Under the pieces are notes generated by a model that was not told where the DNA came from, did not search any database, and saw nothing but the letters and a program-made list of their open reading frames with translations. A program made the position numbers and the translations under genes. From Deltaproteobacteria bacterium (lineage in GTDB: Bacteria > Myxococcota_A > UBA796 > SXON01), in contig CANLGL010000009.1 of NCBI GenBank assembly GCA_947490345.1, positions 1 through 64,000 on the forward strand: DNA of 64,000 nt. Direction: 5' to 3'. Shown here piece after piece: positions 17,701-25,922 of the stretch. Positions within the stretch are counted from its first letter, which is position 1; each line of letters starts with the position of its first letter.

Positions 17701-18681
17701 GTGTCAGAGATCCTCGCCCAGGACCTCGTCCGCAGCTTCCCCATCCGCGAGCGAACGGCCGGCATCGGGGGCACCATCGCCGACCTCTTCCGACCCTCAC
17801 GCGGGGAGCGGTGCGCGCTTGACGGGGTGAGCTTCCGGATCGCCGCGGGCGAGACCGTCGCCCTGATTGGCCCCAACGGCGCTGGGAAGTCCACCACCGT
17901 CAAGCTGCTGACCGGGATCCTCATGCCGACAGCCGGGACCGTTCGGGTCGGCGGCCTGGACCCGTGGGCGGATCGCACGACACACGTGAGACGTATCGGT
18001 GCGGTTTTCGGCCAACGAACTCAACTCTGGTGGGACCTGTCGGTGGTCGAGGCCTACGACCTGCTGGCCAAGATGTATCATGTATCGGCTATCGATTATC
18101 GGCGACAAATGGAGCACTTCGACGCCGTCCTCGGTGTGGGTCCGCTGCTCCGCACCCCGGTTCGACAGTTGTCTCTCGGCGAGCGGATGCGCTGCGAGCT
18201 CGCCGCGGCGCTCCTGCACGCGCCGCCGCTGCTGCTCCTGGACGAGCCCACGGTCGGGTTGGACGTGGCCGTAAAGCTGAGGCTCCGCGCCTTCCTGAGC
18301 GCGCTGCGCGACGAGGGAAAGACCACCGTGCTCCTGACGACGCACGACCTCGGGGAAGTGCGGGCCTTGTGCCCGCGCGTGCTGCTGCTGGCCAGCGGCC
18401 GCCTGTTGCACGACGGGCCGCTGGACACCCTGCTGTCGGGTCTCGGCGGCCGCCGTAGCATCCGTATTTTCCTGCGTGATGCAGCTACGGATGCACAGCT
18501 CGACAACGTGCCCGACGCCACGCGCGTCGGCCCTGCCGAACTGTTGGTGGTGGTAGACGGCGCCAACAGCGTTGCCGAGCGGGTGCGCAGGTTGGTCAAC
18601 GAACTCGACGTTGTGGACCTTCGCATCGAGGAGCCCGCAGTGGACACCCTCGTCGCCCAGTTCTACGAGACTCCCCGGTGA
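17701..18681 (+). CDS. ABC-2 type exporter, ATP-binding subunit (COG4586 type)
   Basis: 326 residues, GTG start. Walker A GPNGAGKSTT, Q-loop VFGQRTQLWWDL, signature LSLGERMRCELAAALL, Walker B LLLLDEPTVGLD and H-loop TTHDLGE are intact. The WWDL sequence after the Q-loop and the ~80-residue C-terminal extension are typical of the COG4586 group, which pairs with two PF06182 permeases, exactly what follows. Substrate unknown; relatives export hydrophobic or cationic drugs and cell-surface compounds. Confidence 0.88.
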   Translation: MSEILAQDLVRSFPIRERTAGIGGTIADLFRPSRGERCALDGVSFRIAAGETVALIGPNGAGKSTTVKLLTGILMPTAGTVRVGGLDPWADRTTHVRRIGAVFGQRTQLWWDLSVVEAYDLLAKMYHVSAIDYRRQMEHFDAVLGVGPLLRTPVRQLSLGERMRCELAAALLHAPPLLLLDEPTVGLDVAVKLRLRAFLSALRDEGKTTVLLTTHDLGEVRALCPRVLLLASGRLLHDGPLDTLLSGLGGRRSIRIFLRDAATDAQLDNVPDATRVGPAELLVVVDGANSVAERVRRLVNELDVVDLRIEEPAVDTLVAQFYETPR

Positions 18682-19463
18682 TACCGACCCTCTGGGCGGC
18701 GGCCACCCTTGGCTTCCGACACCACCTGGCCTACCCGGCCGAGGTCGCGATTCAGTTCGTCGCGGCCTGCATGGTGGCGGGGCTCAACGGAGCGCTGTGG
18801 ACCGCCGCCGCCGCCGAAGTCAGCGATCTCGGCGGCGTGCCGAGTCTGGCCATCCGGACCGAAGTCCTGGTGGCCTGGGCAGGGATCAGCGCCATCGCGA
18901 CGCGGGTCCACGAGGATCTCGGCGAACGCTTTCGCGACGGCCAGATCGCGACCGACCTGTTGCGCCCGGTGTCCTTGCCCGCCTTTGTCTACGCCCGCGA
19001 TCTCGGGCGAGCAACAGCGGCTTTCTTGGTGCAGGCGGTGCCGCTCATCGCCCTGTGCGCGTGGTTCGCCCCCCTCGGACTCCCCACCTCGCCGCTGCGC
19101 TGGGGCTTGTGGGCGCTGGCCTTATTGGGCGCACACGCCGTAAACGTAGCGATCAGCTTCTTGCTCGGGCTCGGCGCCTTTCGCATCGGCTCGGTAGCCG
19201 GGCTCGGGGCACTCAAGGCCACACTGGTGTCCATTTTCTCGGGCGCGCTGCTTCCGTTGGAGCTGCTGGGACCCACACTCCGTGGCATCGCGCTCGTCCT
19301 CCCCTTCCACGTTCTGGCCCACACGCCCGCAACGGTACTCACCGGCCGGACACCGACGTTGGCGCTGTTCGCCGAACAGTGGGGATGGGCAGCGGCACTT
19401 TGGGGACTCGGCCTGTTGGCCTGGCGGCGCGTCTCCCGCACGCTGACGATCCAGGGCGGCTGA
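18678..19463 (+). CDS. ABC-2 permease, PF06182 family, first subunit
   Basis: 261 residues with about six transmembrane segments. Start GTG overlaps the stop of the ATPase gene (GTGA) and its stop overlaps the next ATG (TGATG), so the three genes form a coupled unit. Family pattern: long loop after helix 2 with GQIATDLLRPVSLPAF, typical of COG4587 subunits. Confidence 0.83.
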   Translation: MIPTLWAAATLGFRHHLAYPAEVAIQFVAACMVAGLNGALWTAAAAEVSDLGGVPSLAIRTEVLVAWAGISAIATRVHEDLGERFRDGQIATDLLRPVSLPAFVYARDLGRATAAFLVQAVPLIALCAWFAPLGLPTSPLRWGLWALALLGAHAVNVAISFLLGLGAFRIGSVAGLGALKATLVSIFSGALLPLELLGPTLRGIALVLPFHVLAHTPATVLTGRTPTLALFAEQWGWAAALWGLGLLAWRRVSRTLTIQGG

Positions 19464-20236
19464 TGGAACTCCTCGACCTCCTCAAGCAGCGCTTGCGCAC
19501 GCGCCTCGCCTACCGTGGCGACGTGTTCGCCGGCTTCGTCAGCGGCACCCTCCTGGCGGTGGTTGGCCCCGTCTTCATCACCACTTTGTTTCAAAATGTA
19601 TCAACCCTTGGGCGCTGGACGGCCCCGGAGGTCCTCTTCGTCTGGGGCTTCGCCGACACCGTATCGGGCTGTTTCTACGTGGTCTTTGGTGGCCTCTACG
19701 TGCTGAACCGCCGCTACATCCTCGGCGGCGAGCTCGATCGACTCCTGGTCCGGCCGGTGGACGCCTACGCCCAGCTCCTGCTCGACAATCTGGCGTTGGA
19801 GGAGCTCCCGACTGCGCTGTTGGGGCTCTTGGTGATGGCCATCGCGCTGAGCTGGGGGTTGCCCAGCCCCGAGCCCTGGCGCTGGCTGCTACTGCCGGTG
19901 TGGATCGCGGCCGGACTCGCTACGCTTGGCGGCGTGGTCACTGCCATCGCGTCGTTGGGCTTCCACTTGCACCACCGGGGCACCGCGGTGGGCCTGTCGA
20001 TGCAGCTGACCAGCTTCTCCCGCTACCCGCTCGATCTTTTCGGCTCGCCGCTCCGTTGGCTGCTCACCGTCCTCCCCTTCGGGTTCGCGGGCTTTTACGG
20101 GGCATGCCTGTTCCTGCCTCGGCCGGAGCTTCAGCTCTACGCGTGGGCGACCCCAGCGGTGGGCGTAGTGGCGTTGGTGGGCGGGTACGCCGCGTGGCGG
20201 GTGGGGCTACGCCGCTACACGTCAGTCGGGGGCTGA
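19463..20236 (+). CDS. ABC-2 permease, PF06182 family, second subunit
   Basis: 257 residues, about six transmembrane segments, with ILGGELDRLLVRPVDAYAQLL, the conserved loop of COG3694 subunits. With the preceding gene it forms the heterodimeric membrane part of the exporter. Its last codons (RRYTSVGG, stop) lie inside a sequence repeated at 21960-21986, where the same DNA forms the 3' end of an opposite-strand gene. Confidence 0.83.
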   Translation: MELLDLLKQRLRTRLAYRGDVFAGFVSGTLLAVVGPVFITTLFQNVSTLGRWTAPEVLFVWGFADTVSGCFYVVFGGLYVLNRRYILGGELDRLLVRPVDAYAQLLLDNLALEELPTALLGLLVMAIALSWGLPSPEPWRWLLLPVWIAAGLATLGGVVTAIASLGFHLHHRGTAVGLSMQLTSFSRYPLDLFGSPLRWLLTVLPFGFAGFYGACLFLPRPELQLYAWATPAVGVVALVGGYAAWRVGLRRYTSVGG

Positions 20237-20238
20237 TT
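20212..20238. repeat. Direct repeat, left copy, bounding the TA/acetyltransferase island
   Basis: 27 bp matching 21960-21986 with two mismatches; the core TCAGTCGGGGGCTGA is identical. The core carries a plus-strand TGA (used here by the ABC permease) and a minus-strand TGA (used at the right copy by the barrel-like protein gene). Confidence 0.6.
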
Positions 20239-20283
20239 TGCCGCACACCGCAGCCTGCGCTATCGTTGATAGCAGAGGCGACC

Positions 20284-20517
20284 ATGGGCCAGCTGATCGT
20301 TCGGAACCTGGACGACGAACTCGTCCTGGCGCTCAAGCGCCGCGCGGCGCGACACGGACGGTCGGCCGAGGCCGAGCACCGCGCCATCCTGCGTGAGGTT
20401 CTCGCCGAGGCGTCCGAGGAGCCGAGCTTCAAGGACTTTCTCGCCAGCATGCCGGATGTCGGCTTGGATGAGGACTTCGTACCGCCCCGGGACATGCCGC
20501 GCGACGTGTCGTGGTGA
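20284..20517 (+). CDS. Antitoxin, ribbon-helix-helix FitA/Arc-like
   Basis: 77 residues. N-terminal MGQLIVRNLDDELVLALK then RRAARHGRSAEAEHRAILRE is the FitA-type RHH DNA-binding fold; the C-terminal tail would wrap the toxin. It overlaps the PIN toxin gene by 7 bp, the normal antitoxin-first arrangement. Expected to repress its own promoter as a complex with the toxin. Confidence 0.85.
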   Translation: MGQLIVRNLDDELVLALKRRAARHGRSAEAEHRAILREVLAEASEEPSFKDFLASMPDVGLDEDFVPPRDMPRDVSW

Positions 20518-20927
20518 GCTTTCTTGTCGACACCAACGTGCTGTCTGAGCTTCGGAAGGGCCGCCGGGCCGCCCGTGGGGTCAGGGAGTGGTTCGACAGC
20601 AGCGCCGACGGTGAGGTCTACACCAGCGTTCTGGTGCTTGGCGAGATCCGACGCGGGATCGAAGCGATTCGCCGGCGGGACCCCTCGGGCGCGGCGGCCT
20701 TGGAGCAATGGCTCGCGCGGATGACGGAGTCCTTCGCCGACCGCGTGCTGGGTATCGACGTTGCGGTTGCGGACCGCTGGGCTGCCCTCAACGTGCCGGA
20801 CCCCATCCCCACGGTGGACGGCCTCCTGGCGGCGACGGCGCTCGTCCACGGCATGACCGTCGTCACACGCAATGTCCGCGACATCGCGCGGACCGGCGTG
20901 CCCGTTCTCAACCCGTTCGCCGAGTAG
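20511..20927 (+). CDS. Toxin, PIN-domain ribonuclease (FitB/VapC-like)
   Basis: 138 residues. Acidic active-site residues are in FLVDTNVLSELRKG (Asp near residue 7), LGEIRRGIE (Glu ~43), TVDGLLAATAL (Asp ~103) and VTRNVRDI. PIN toxins cut tRNA or rRNA. Start is GTG 20511 or the next in-frame GTG 20514; both overlap the antitoxin stop. Confidence 0.87.
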   Translation: MVSFLVDTNVLSELRKGRRAARGVREWFDSSADGEVYTSVLVLGEIRRGIEAIRRRDPSGAAALEQWLARMTESFADRVLGIDVAVADRWAALNVPDPIPTVDGLLAATALVHGMTVVTRNVRDIARTGVPVLNPFAE

Positions 20928-20936
20928 GTTGGCAGG

Positions 20937-21461
20937 ATGTCCACACAGGTCCGCCCCGTCGCCGCCGGCGACTTCGACGCCATCGCCGCGATCACCAACG
21001 TCTACATCCTCGAGACGGCCATCCACTTCGGAACCGAGCCGGTCACCGCCGCGGACCTGCGGGAGGAGTGGAGAGCCACCCGCGAGCTTTATCCGTACGT
21101 AGTGGCGCTGGTCGGCGGCGAGCTGGCCGGCTTCGCCAAGGCCACCCGCTCCCGGGCCCGCGCCGCCTACGCGCGAACCGCTGAGCTGGGCGTCTACGTA
21201 CACCCCGACTTCCACCGTCGGGGGATCGCTCGGACCCTGTACGCAGCGGTCGTAGTGTCATGTCGCGACAGCGGCTTCCACGTGTTGGTCGCGGGCATCG
21301 CGCTCCCCAACGCGCCTTCGGTGGCGCTCCACGAGGCGCTCGGGTTCGTCCCGGTGGGCGTGTTCCACGGCATCGGGTTCAAGTTCGGGCAGTTCCACGA
21401 CGTCGGCTTCTGGGAGCTCAGGGTGGGCGACGCCGGGCTACCCGCGGCGCATACCGGTTGA
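20937..21461 (+). CDS. GNAT acetyltransferase, phosphinothricin/methionine-sulfoximine type
   Basis: 174 residues. Starts RPVAAGDFDAIAAITNVYI, then acetyl-CoA-binding motif AELGVYVHPDFHRRGIARTLY and GIALPNAPSVALHEALGFVPVGVF, all typical of the Pat/Bar/MnaT subgroup, which N-acetylates phosphinothricin-like amino acids. A protective or amino-acid detoxifying role is likely. Nine bp downstream of the toxin gene, same strand, and inside the direct-repeat-bounded island. Confidence 0.83.
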   Translation: MSTQVRPVAAGDFDAIAAITNVYILETAIHFGTEPVTAADLREEWRATRELYPYVVALVGGELAGFAKATRSRARAAYARTAELGVYVHPDFHRRGIARTLYAAVVVSCRDSGFHVLVAGIALPNAPSVALHEALGFVPVGVFHGIGFKFGQFHDVGFWELRVGDAGLPAAHTG

Positions 21462-21528
21462 TACCGCCTGAGCTTGATTCCGTTCGTTGCTGAAAACCCC
21501 GTCGAATACTGCCTACGGGCCCCAACAA

Positions 21529-21894
21529 TCAAAAGGCCTCGACGACTGGGGTCACCGCGACGCACACGCCTAGCTGGCACGCAGGCGACCAAGTTGTCAC
21601 GTCGCGACAGGTCGTGGCCCTGCCGTCGCAGCTCACCAGCGCGCACTGCACGCTCGGATCGCCATGAATTCGGTCCCGCTCGGTGGCGGGAAGCGGGTAT
21701 CCATTATCACATTCGTATTGAATAATGCAGTCCGCTCCCTCGCGATAAAAGCATGTAGACATTACATAATCTTTGTCATCCGTGCAAGCACACTCCGGAG
21801 CCTGGCACTCACGAACATCGCTGTCGCAGGCGCTCGCCGTAAACAGCATCGCCGTCAAAAGAGTCGACGCGTTACCCGAGAACTTGTGCAACAA
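21529..21894 (-). CDS. Cys-rich small lipoprotein, unknown function
   Basis: 121 residues from TTG 21894 (signal with one Lys, lipobox TASAC at 20-23), or 106 residues from an internal ATG giving MLFTASAC. The mature part has about a dozen Cys in short spacing (CQAPECACTDDKDYVMSTCF, CRDVTTWSPACQLGVC), suggesting a disulfide-knotted extracellular domain. The local DNA is visibly less GC-rich than its neighbours, a sign of foreign origin or relaxed selection. Last gene of the repeat-bounded island, on the opposite strand to the other three. Confidence 0.55.
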   Translation of the reverse strand: MLHKFSGNASTLLTAMLFTASACDSDVRECQAPECACTDDKDYVMSTCFYREGADCIIQYECDNGYPLPATERDRIHGDPSVQCALVSCDGRATTCRDVTTWSPACQLGVCVAVTPVVEAF

Positions 21895-21959
21895 AGTGGG
21901 CTCCTATGTCATCCATCGCAGGTCGAAGCCGGCCACGCCACGCGGCGCCCGGCGCCGCC

Positions 21960-21986
21960 CCGCTACACCTCAGTCGGGGGCTGACT
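21960..21986. repeat. Direct repeat, right copy, bounding the TA/acetyltransferase island
   Basis: Second copy of the sequence at 20212-20238. Here the minus-strand stop inside the core ends the barrel-like protein (KKSAPD, stop). Confidence 0.6.
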
Positions 21987-22929
21987 TCTTCTTGGGTTTC
22001 GGAGCCGGCTGAAGCGCCGACGGGCGCCCGAAGCGGTCGTCATCGACCGGTGCCTTCGACATGATCGCCACTTCCAGGTACACGCCAGGATTCCCCGCCT
22101 GATAGCTGGCTTCACCCTTGAATCTCAGGATCTCGAAAGCGGTAGAGGCCACGGACACCCCGACGCCGAAGCCGCGAGCGGAATCAAGCTCCACCCGGGC
22201 GCCGGGCGACACAACCGCAGTCGGAAAGAGATCGGCGCCGACAAAGCCGCTGTGCCCATCGCGAAGGTCGCTCACGAACTCGACGTAGGGCACCACGACG
22301 CCCAGATCGATGACGGACGCCAGCTCGAGCCCGCCAAAACCGAGCGCGTCGAACCCGCCCCCGAACCACGCGCCACCGGCCAACTCTACGGCCGAAAACG
22401 TCGCGTGTCCACGCGCCCCAGCAATGAGCGGGAGCGAGCTGGGACCGATGTCATCGAAGCGGAAGACGTCGACGGTCGCCGGTGAGAATCCCAGCAGCAG
22501 GCTGACCCCACCCTTGGTGCTGCCGAAGTCGGCGCCACCGCCGAGGACAGCCCCCGGGACGCGCGCCGAGGCCATCGACGCCACCACCGCCTGCCGGCGC
22601 CAGGGATCGACCGACTCCAGCCGGAAGAACCCCGGAAAAACCCCGCCCCACGCGCGCCAGCCTTTGCCCCCGCCGCCCACGGTGAGGCGCTCTGGGGCCA
22701 GCGAATACAGCAAGAGCCCGTCTCCGCTGAGCGTCGCGGCCATGTCCAGCTGCATCACGAACGCAAAACCCTCGCCGCCAACCTTCAGATCACCCTCGGC
22801 CTGTTGCACGCCGAACGATGCGACGCTGGTCTCCCCCGCGAAGGCGACCCCCGCGATGAGATCGATGGCACCGCCGACCTCGGCATTTCCGGCGAGCGCG
22901 CTTGGCAACAGGAGAAGCAGCATGTGCAT
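21970..22929 (-). CDS. Probable outer-membrane beta-barrel protein, unknown function
   Basis: 319 residues. Signal peptide MHMLLLLLPSALAG, probable cleavage after ALA. The mature chain is made of alternating short hydrophobic and Gly/Ser-rich strands (GGVSLLLGFSPATVDVF, GGAWFGGGFDALGFGGLELASV) and many aromatic turns, as in 14-16-strand porin-like barrels, but the C terminus ends in a Lys/Pro tail rather than the usual aromatic residue. A specific family was not recognised. The palindrome TTGACGCGTCAA lies 25 bp upstream of the start. Confidence 0.6.
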   Translation of the reverse strand: MHMLLLLLPSALAGNAEVGGAIDLIAGVAFAGETSVASFGVQQAEGDLKVGGEGFAFVMQLDMAATLSGDGLLLYSLAPERLTVGGGGKGWRAWGGVFPGFFRLESVDPWRRQAVVASMASARVPGAVLGGGADFGSTKGGVSLLLGFSPATVDVFRFDDIGPSSLPLIAGARGHATFSAVELAGGAWFGGGFDALGFGGLELASVIDLGVVVPYVEFVSDLRDGHSGFVGADLFPTAVVSPGARVELDSARGFGVGVSVASTAFEILRFKGEASYQAGNPGVYLEVAIMSKAPVDDDRFGRPSALQPAPKPKKKSAPD

Positions 22930-22953
22930 CGATGTAGCATCTCAGGTCTTCCT

Positions 22954-22965
22954 TTGACGCGTCAA
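22954..22965. promoter_or_regulatory. Perfect 12-bp palindrome, second copy
   Basis: TTGACGCGTCAA, identical to 8131-8142, in the 116-bp region between the divergent barrel-like gene (minus) and the SMI1-TPR-HEAT gene (plus). It could control either or both. Confidence 0.4.
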
Positions 22966-23045
22966 GAGCGATATGCTCCACACCTTCTCTTCCCGTCGCG
23001 CGCGGATTCCCCCTCCGCGCCCGGGTTCTCCCTCCCGGAGCCTGC

Positions 23046-25916
23046 ATGGAACCCGCCATCGATCCCTTCCACCCGGTCCTCCGCGTCCTCGAACGATACC
23101 GTTCCGACGTGCATCATTTGCGTTCGCCCGCGCCGGACGGCACCAACGACGCGGTGCAGGCTCACCTCGGCCAGGAGCTGCCCGGCTCGCTCCGCGGATT
23201 CTTGTCGCGCTGGAACGGGGCCACCCTGTTTCGCGGGGCGCTCCGCATCCGCGGGGTCGCCGATCTCGCGCCGCCCGACGCCGCCAACCCCGATGTGATC
23301 CTGTTCGCTGACGGACCGCGCGAGGAAGACCGCTGGGCGTTCGCCGCCACGGAGTTCGGCCACCACTTCGGCCGGTGGGACGGCACCCGCTTGGTACCCC
23401 TCCACGACCACTTCAACCGCTGGCTGCTGGCCCAGACTCGATTGCTCGATGAGAACGTCCGCGACGAGATCGCCGAGCTCGCCGTTCGGTTGGAGGTCGA
23501 CCCCCAGTGCGGCCTGTTGTGGTTCCTCCACGGCGAGGCGCTCTTGCAGACCGGCGACGCCGACGGGGCCACCGCCGCCTTCCGCCGGGCTACCGCGCTG
23601 GCACCCGACCATCCGGGCGCCTGGCAGCGCCTCGGCGAAGCGCTGCTCGCCTCGGACGAAGGGCAGGCGCGCGGCGCGTTCCTCATGGCGTGGCGCGAGG
23701 TGAGATTCCCGCTGCACTACCCAGGCGCACCAACCCCGGGCGCCGAGCTCGTCCACCTCCTCGAAGCTCGTTTTCCCGCCGGAGACCCGGGCTGGCAACG
23801 CGAGCTGCAAGACCTCCTCGCCGAGCGGGTCCCCAACATTCGCCACCCAGGCGCGGAGCTCATCGTCGCCGCGGCGCTCGGCCTGGTGCGCGCGCGCCTC
23901 GCCTCTGGGGATCGCACCGGCGCCCGCGACGCGCTGGTCGCCCTTCGCGATCGCGCCACCGGCTGGGCCATGCCCCCCGACCTCACGCCCCTCTTGTTCG
24001 CCCTCGTCGGGCTGCACGCCGAGCTCGGCGATCACGACGATGCCGAAGAGGTGCTCCGTCGCCTGCGCAAGTCCGCAGACCCCCTCGTCCTGGCTCGCGC
24101 CGAACTTTCCCTGGCAAAGATCGCGCTGTACCGCGAAGAGCCTTGGGTCACCGACATCGTCCAGGGCGCCCTGCCGAAATTGAAGTCAGCGGCAGACCGC
24201 TGCGAGGCGTTCTTGCTCCTCGCGGAGTCCCACCGCGGTCGCGATGCCGCCAGTGTCGAGCAGGCGACGCGCCTCGCTGGCATCGCGGGTGACCCGGTGC
24301 TCATGGCTCGGGCCGCGCTCGTTCGCGGCGACCTGGCACGCGCTCAGGGCGACATGGCGGCTGCCCACCACGCCTGGCTGCACTGCAGCGACGACCCGGA
24401 GACTGCGCTCCGTGCGGAGGTCCGGATCGGAGACAGCATCGACGAGCCGGCCGACGCGCTCGTCCACTACGCGCGCGCCATCGACGGCTACAAGAAGCTC
24501 CAGCTTCCCCTTCGTGAAGCCTGGGCCCGGCTGCGTCTGGTCCGCTGTGGCGACGCCTCCCAAGCGCTCGAAGCGGTGCGCGTCTTCAAGGCCGCCGGCC
24601 TTGCCGCCGGTGTCGCGACATCTGACACGCTTGCAGGGCGTCCTGGGCACTCCCTGGAGTGGCACCTCAACCTCAGCGCCGAAGCGGCACGCGAACGCTA
24701 CGACGCCCAGCGCATGCGGCCCCCGTGGACGCGCGCGGACGCCGACCGTCCCGAGCGACGCCTGCTCGCGCACGGCAGCGCCATCGCGAACGCCGACGAG
24801 CGCATCGTCCAGGTCCTCGCCGCCGAGGTGGAAACCGAGCTGCGCCGTCTACAGGCCAGCAACGGTCGTGCCCGCGACCCCGCTGCCATGCGCTTCGTAG
24901 CCGGAATCGACCTGCTTGCCGGCCACCCTTCCTGGGCGGCAGCGAAGGTCATGATGGCCCTGCTCGTCGAGGACGTGCGGCAACCGGTGGCGGAGCGGGG
25001 GCTCGTCGGCGCGCTCGCTCGCTCGCCGAACATGACCCTGGTGGACGCGCTGGTCCGCGCGCTGAGCGAGGAGACCGAGCCCACCCGGCTGGCGCTCATC
25101 GCCGAAACGCTGGGTTGGCGTCGGGAGGCGGCCGCAAGGCCTCGCTTGCGCGAGCTGGCGGCGTCGGGCTCGCTGCCCCTGCGCAAAGCCGCGATCACCG
25201 CCCTCGGCCGCATCGGCGACCTCGACGCCATCGACCTGATCTTCCCCGGCCTCGAAGTGCCGGAGCTGGCGGAGACCGCCTCGACTGCGCTCTTGCTCCT
25301 CGGCGAGTGGCAAGGCGTCGACTTCTTCGCCCAGGCTCTCGCCCGCAACGAACGATGGCTGACCCACTCCCCGGGCGAGATCGTCGGTCGCCACGGCGGC
25401 CCGGCCTACTTCCTGCTGTTGATGCGCACCTGCGAGGCCGAAGGCGCCGGCGGCATCGGCAGCCTCGCCGGGCTGGGGCTGATGGGCAATATCCGCGCCG
25501 TACCCCGGCTCATCGAATCGGTTGGCAGTCGCGACCCCCAGCGCCAGGTCGTCGCCAGCACCGCGCTGGAAGTGATGACCGGCCACCACGAAGACGTCGA
25601 GGACGCCCACCCCAAACAGCGGTGGCTGGACTGGTGGTCGGAGCACGGCCCCGACTTCGAGGAGCGCGTCCGCTACCGCGATGGTCGCCCGCTCACCGTG
25701 CGCAGCCTCATCGAGCGCCTCGGTCACGATGACTTCGCCACCCGGCAGTCCGCCTACGACGAGCTCGTCATCGCCACCGGCGAGCGCCTCGCGTTCGACG
25801 CCGACGGGCCTTGGCGTTCGCAGTTGGCGCACCGCGCGGCGTGGGAGGCTTGGTGGGCCGACAACGCCCACGACCTACCGGCGACGGGGTGGTTGTTCCA
25901 TGGGTCGGGGACCTGA
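23046..25916 (+). CDS. Large SMI1/KNR4-TPR-HEAT repeat protein
   Basis: 956 residues, no signal peptide. Residues ~35-150 match the SMI1/KNR4 (SUKH) pattern: QELPGSLRGFLSRWNGATLF, WAFAATEFGHHFGRWDG and FNRWLL. Then a TPR-like region (~160-560; AAFRRATALAPDHPGAWQRLGEALL) and HEAT/armadillo-type repeats (~640-860; LRKAAITALGRIGDLDAID). SUKH domains occur in immunity proteins of polymorphic toxins, but also in large scaffold proteins of Myxococcota-like genomes; the latter fits the length. Role unknown, probably protein-protein scaffolding in the cytoplasm. Confidence 0.75.
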   Translation: MEPAIDPFHPVLRVLERYRSDVHHLRSPAPDGTNDAVQAHLGQELPGSLRGFLSRWNGATLFRGALRIRGVADLAPPDAANPDVILFADGPREEDRWAFAATEFGHHFGRWDGTRLVPLHDHFNRWLLAQTRLLDENVRDEIAELAVRLEVDPQCGLLWFLHGEALLQTGDADGATAAFRRATALAPDHPGAWQRLGEALLASDEGQARGAFLMAWREVRFPLHYPGAPTPGAELVHLLEARFPAGDPGWQRELQDLLAERVPNIRHPGAELIVAAALGLVRARLASGDRTGARDALVALRDRATGWAMPPDLTPLLFALVGLHAELGDHDDAEEVLRRLRKSADPLVLARAELSLAKIALYREEPWVTDIVQGALPKLKSAADRCEAFLLLAESHRGRDAASVEQATRLAGIAGDPVLMARAALVRGDLARAQGDMAAAHHAWLHCSDDPETALRAEVRIGDSIDEPADALVHYARAIDGYKKLQLPLREAWARLRLVRCGDASQALEAVRVFKAAGLAAGVATSDTLAGRPGHSLEWHLNLSAEAARERYDAQRMRPPWTRADADRPERRLLAHGSAIANADERIVQVLAAEVETELRRLQASNGRARDPAAMRFVAGIDLLAGHPSWAAAKVMMALLVEDVRQPVAERGLVGALARSPNMTLVDALVRALSEETEPTRLALIAETLGWRREAAARPRLRELAASGSLPLRKAAITALGRIGDLDAIDLIFPGLEVPELAETASTALLLLGEWQGVDFFAQALARNERWLTHSPGEIVGRHGGPAYFLLLMRTCEAEGAGGIGSLAGLGLMGNIRAVPRLIESVGSRDPQRQVVASTALEVMTGHHEDVEDAHPKQRWLDWWSEHGPDFEERVRYRDGRPLTVRSLIERLGHDDFATRQSAYDELVIATGERLAFDADGPWRSQLAHRAAWEAWWADNAHDLPATGWLFHGSGT

Positions 25917-25922
25917 GCGCCC

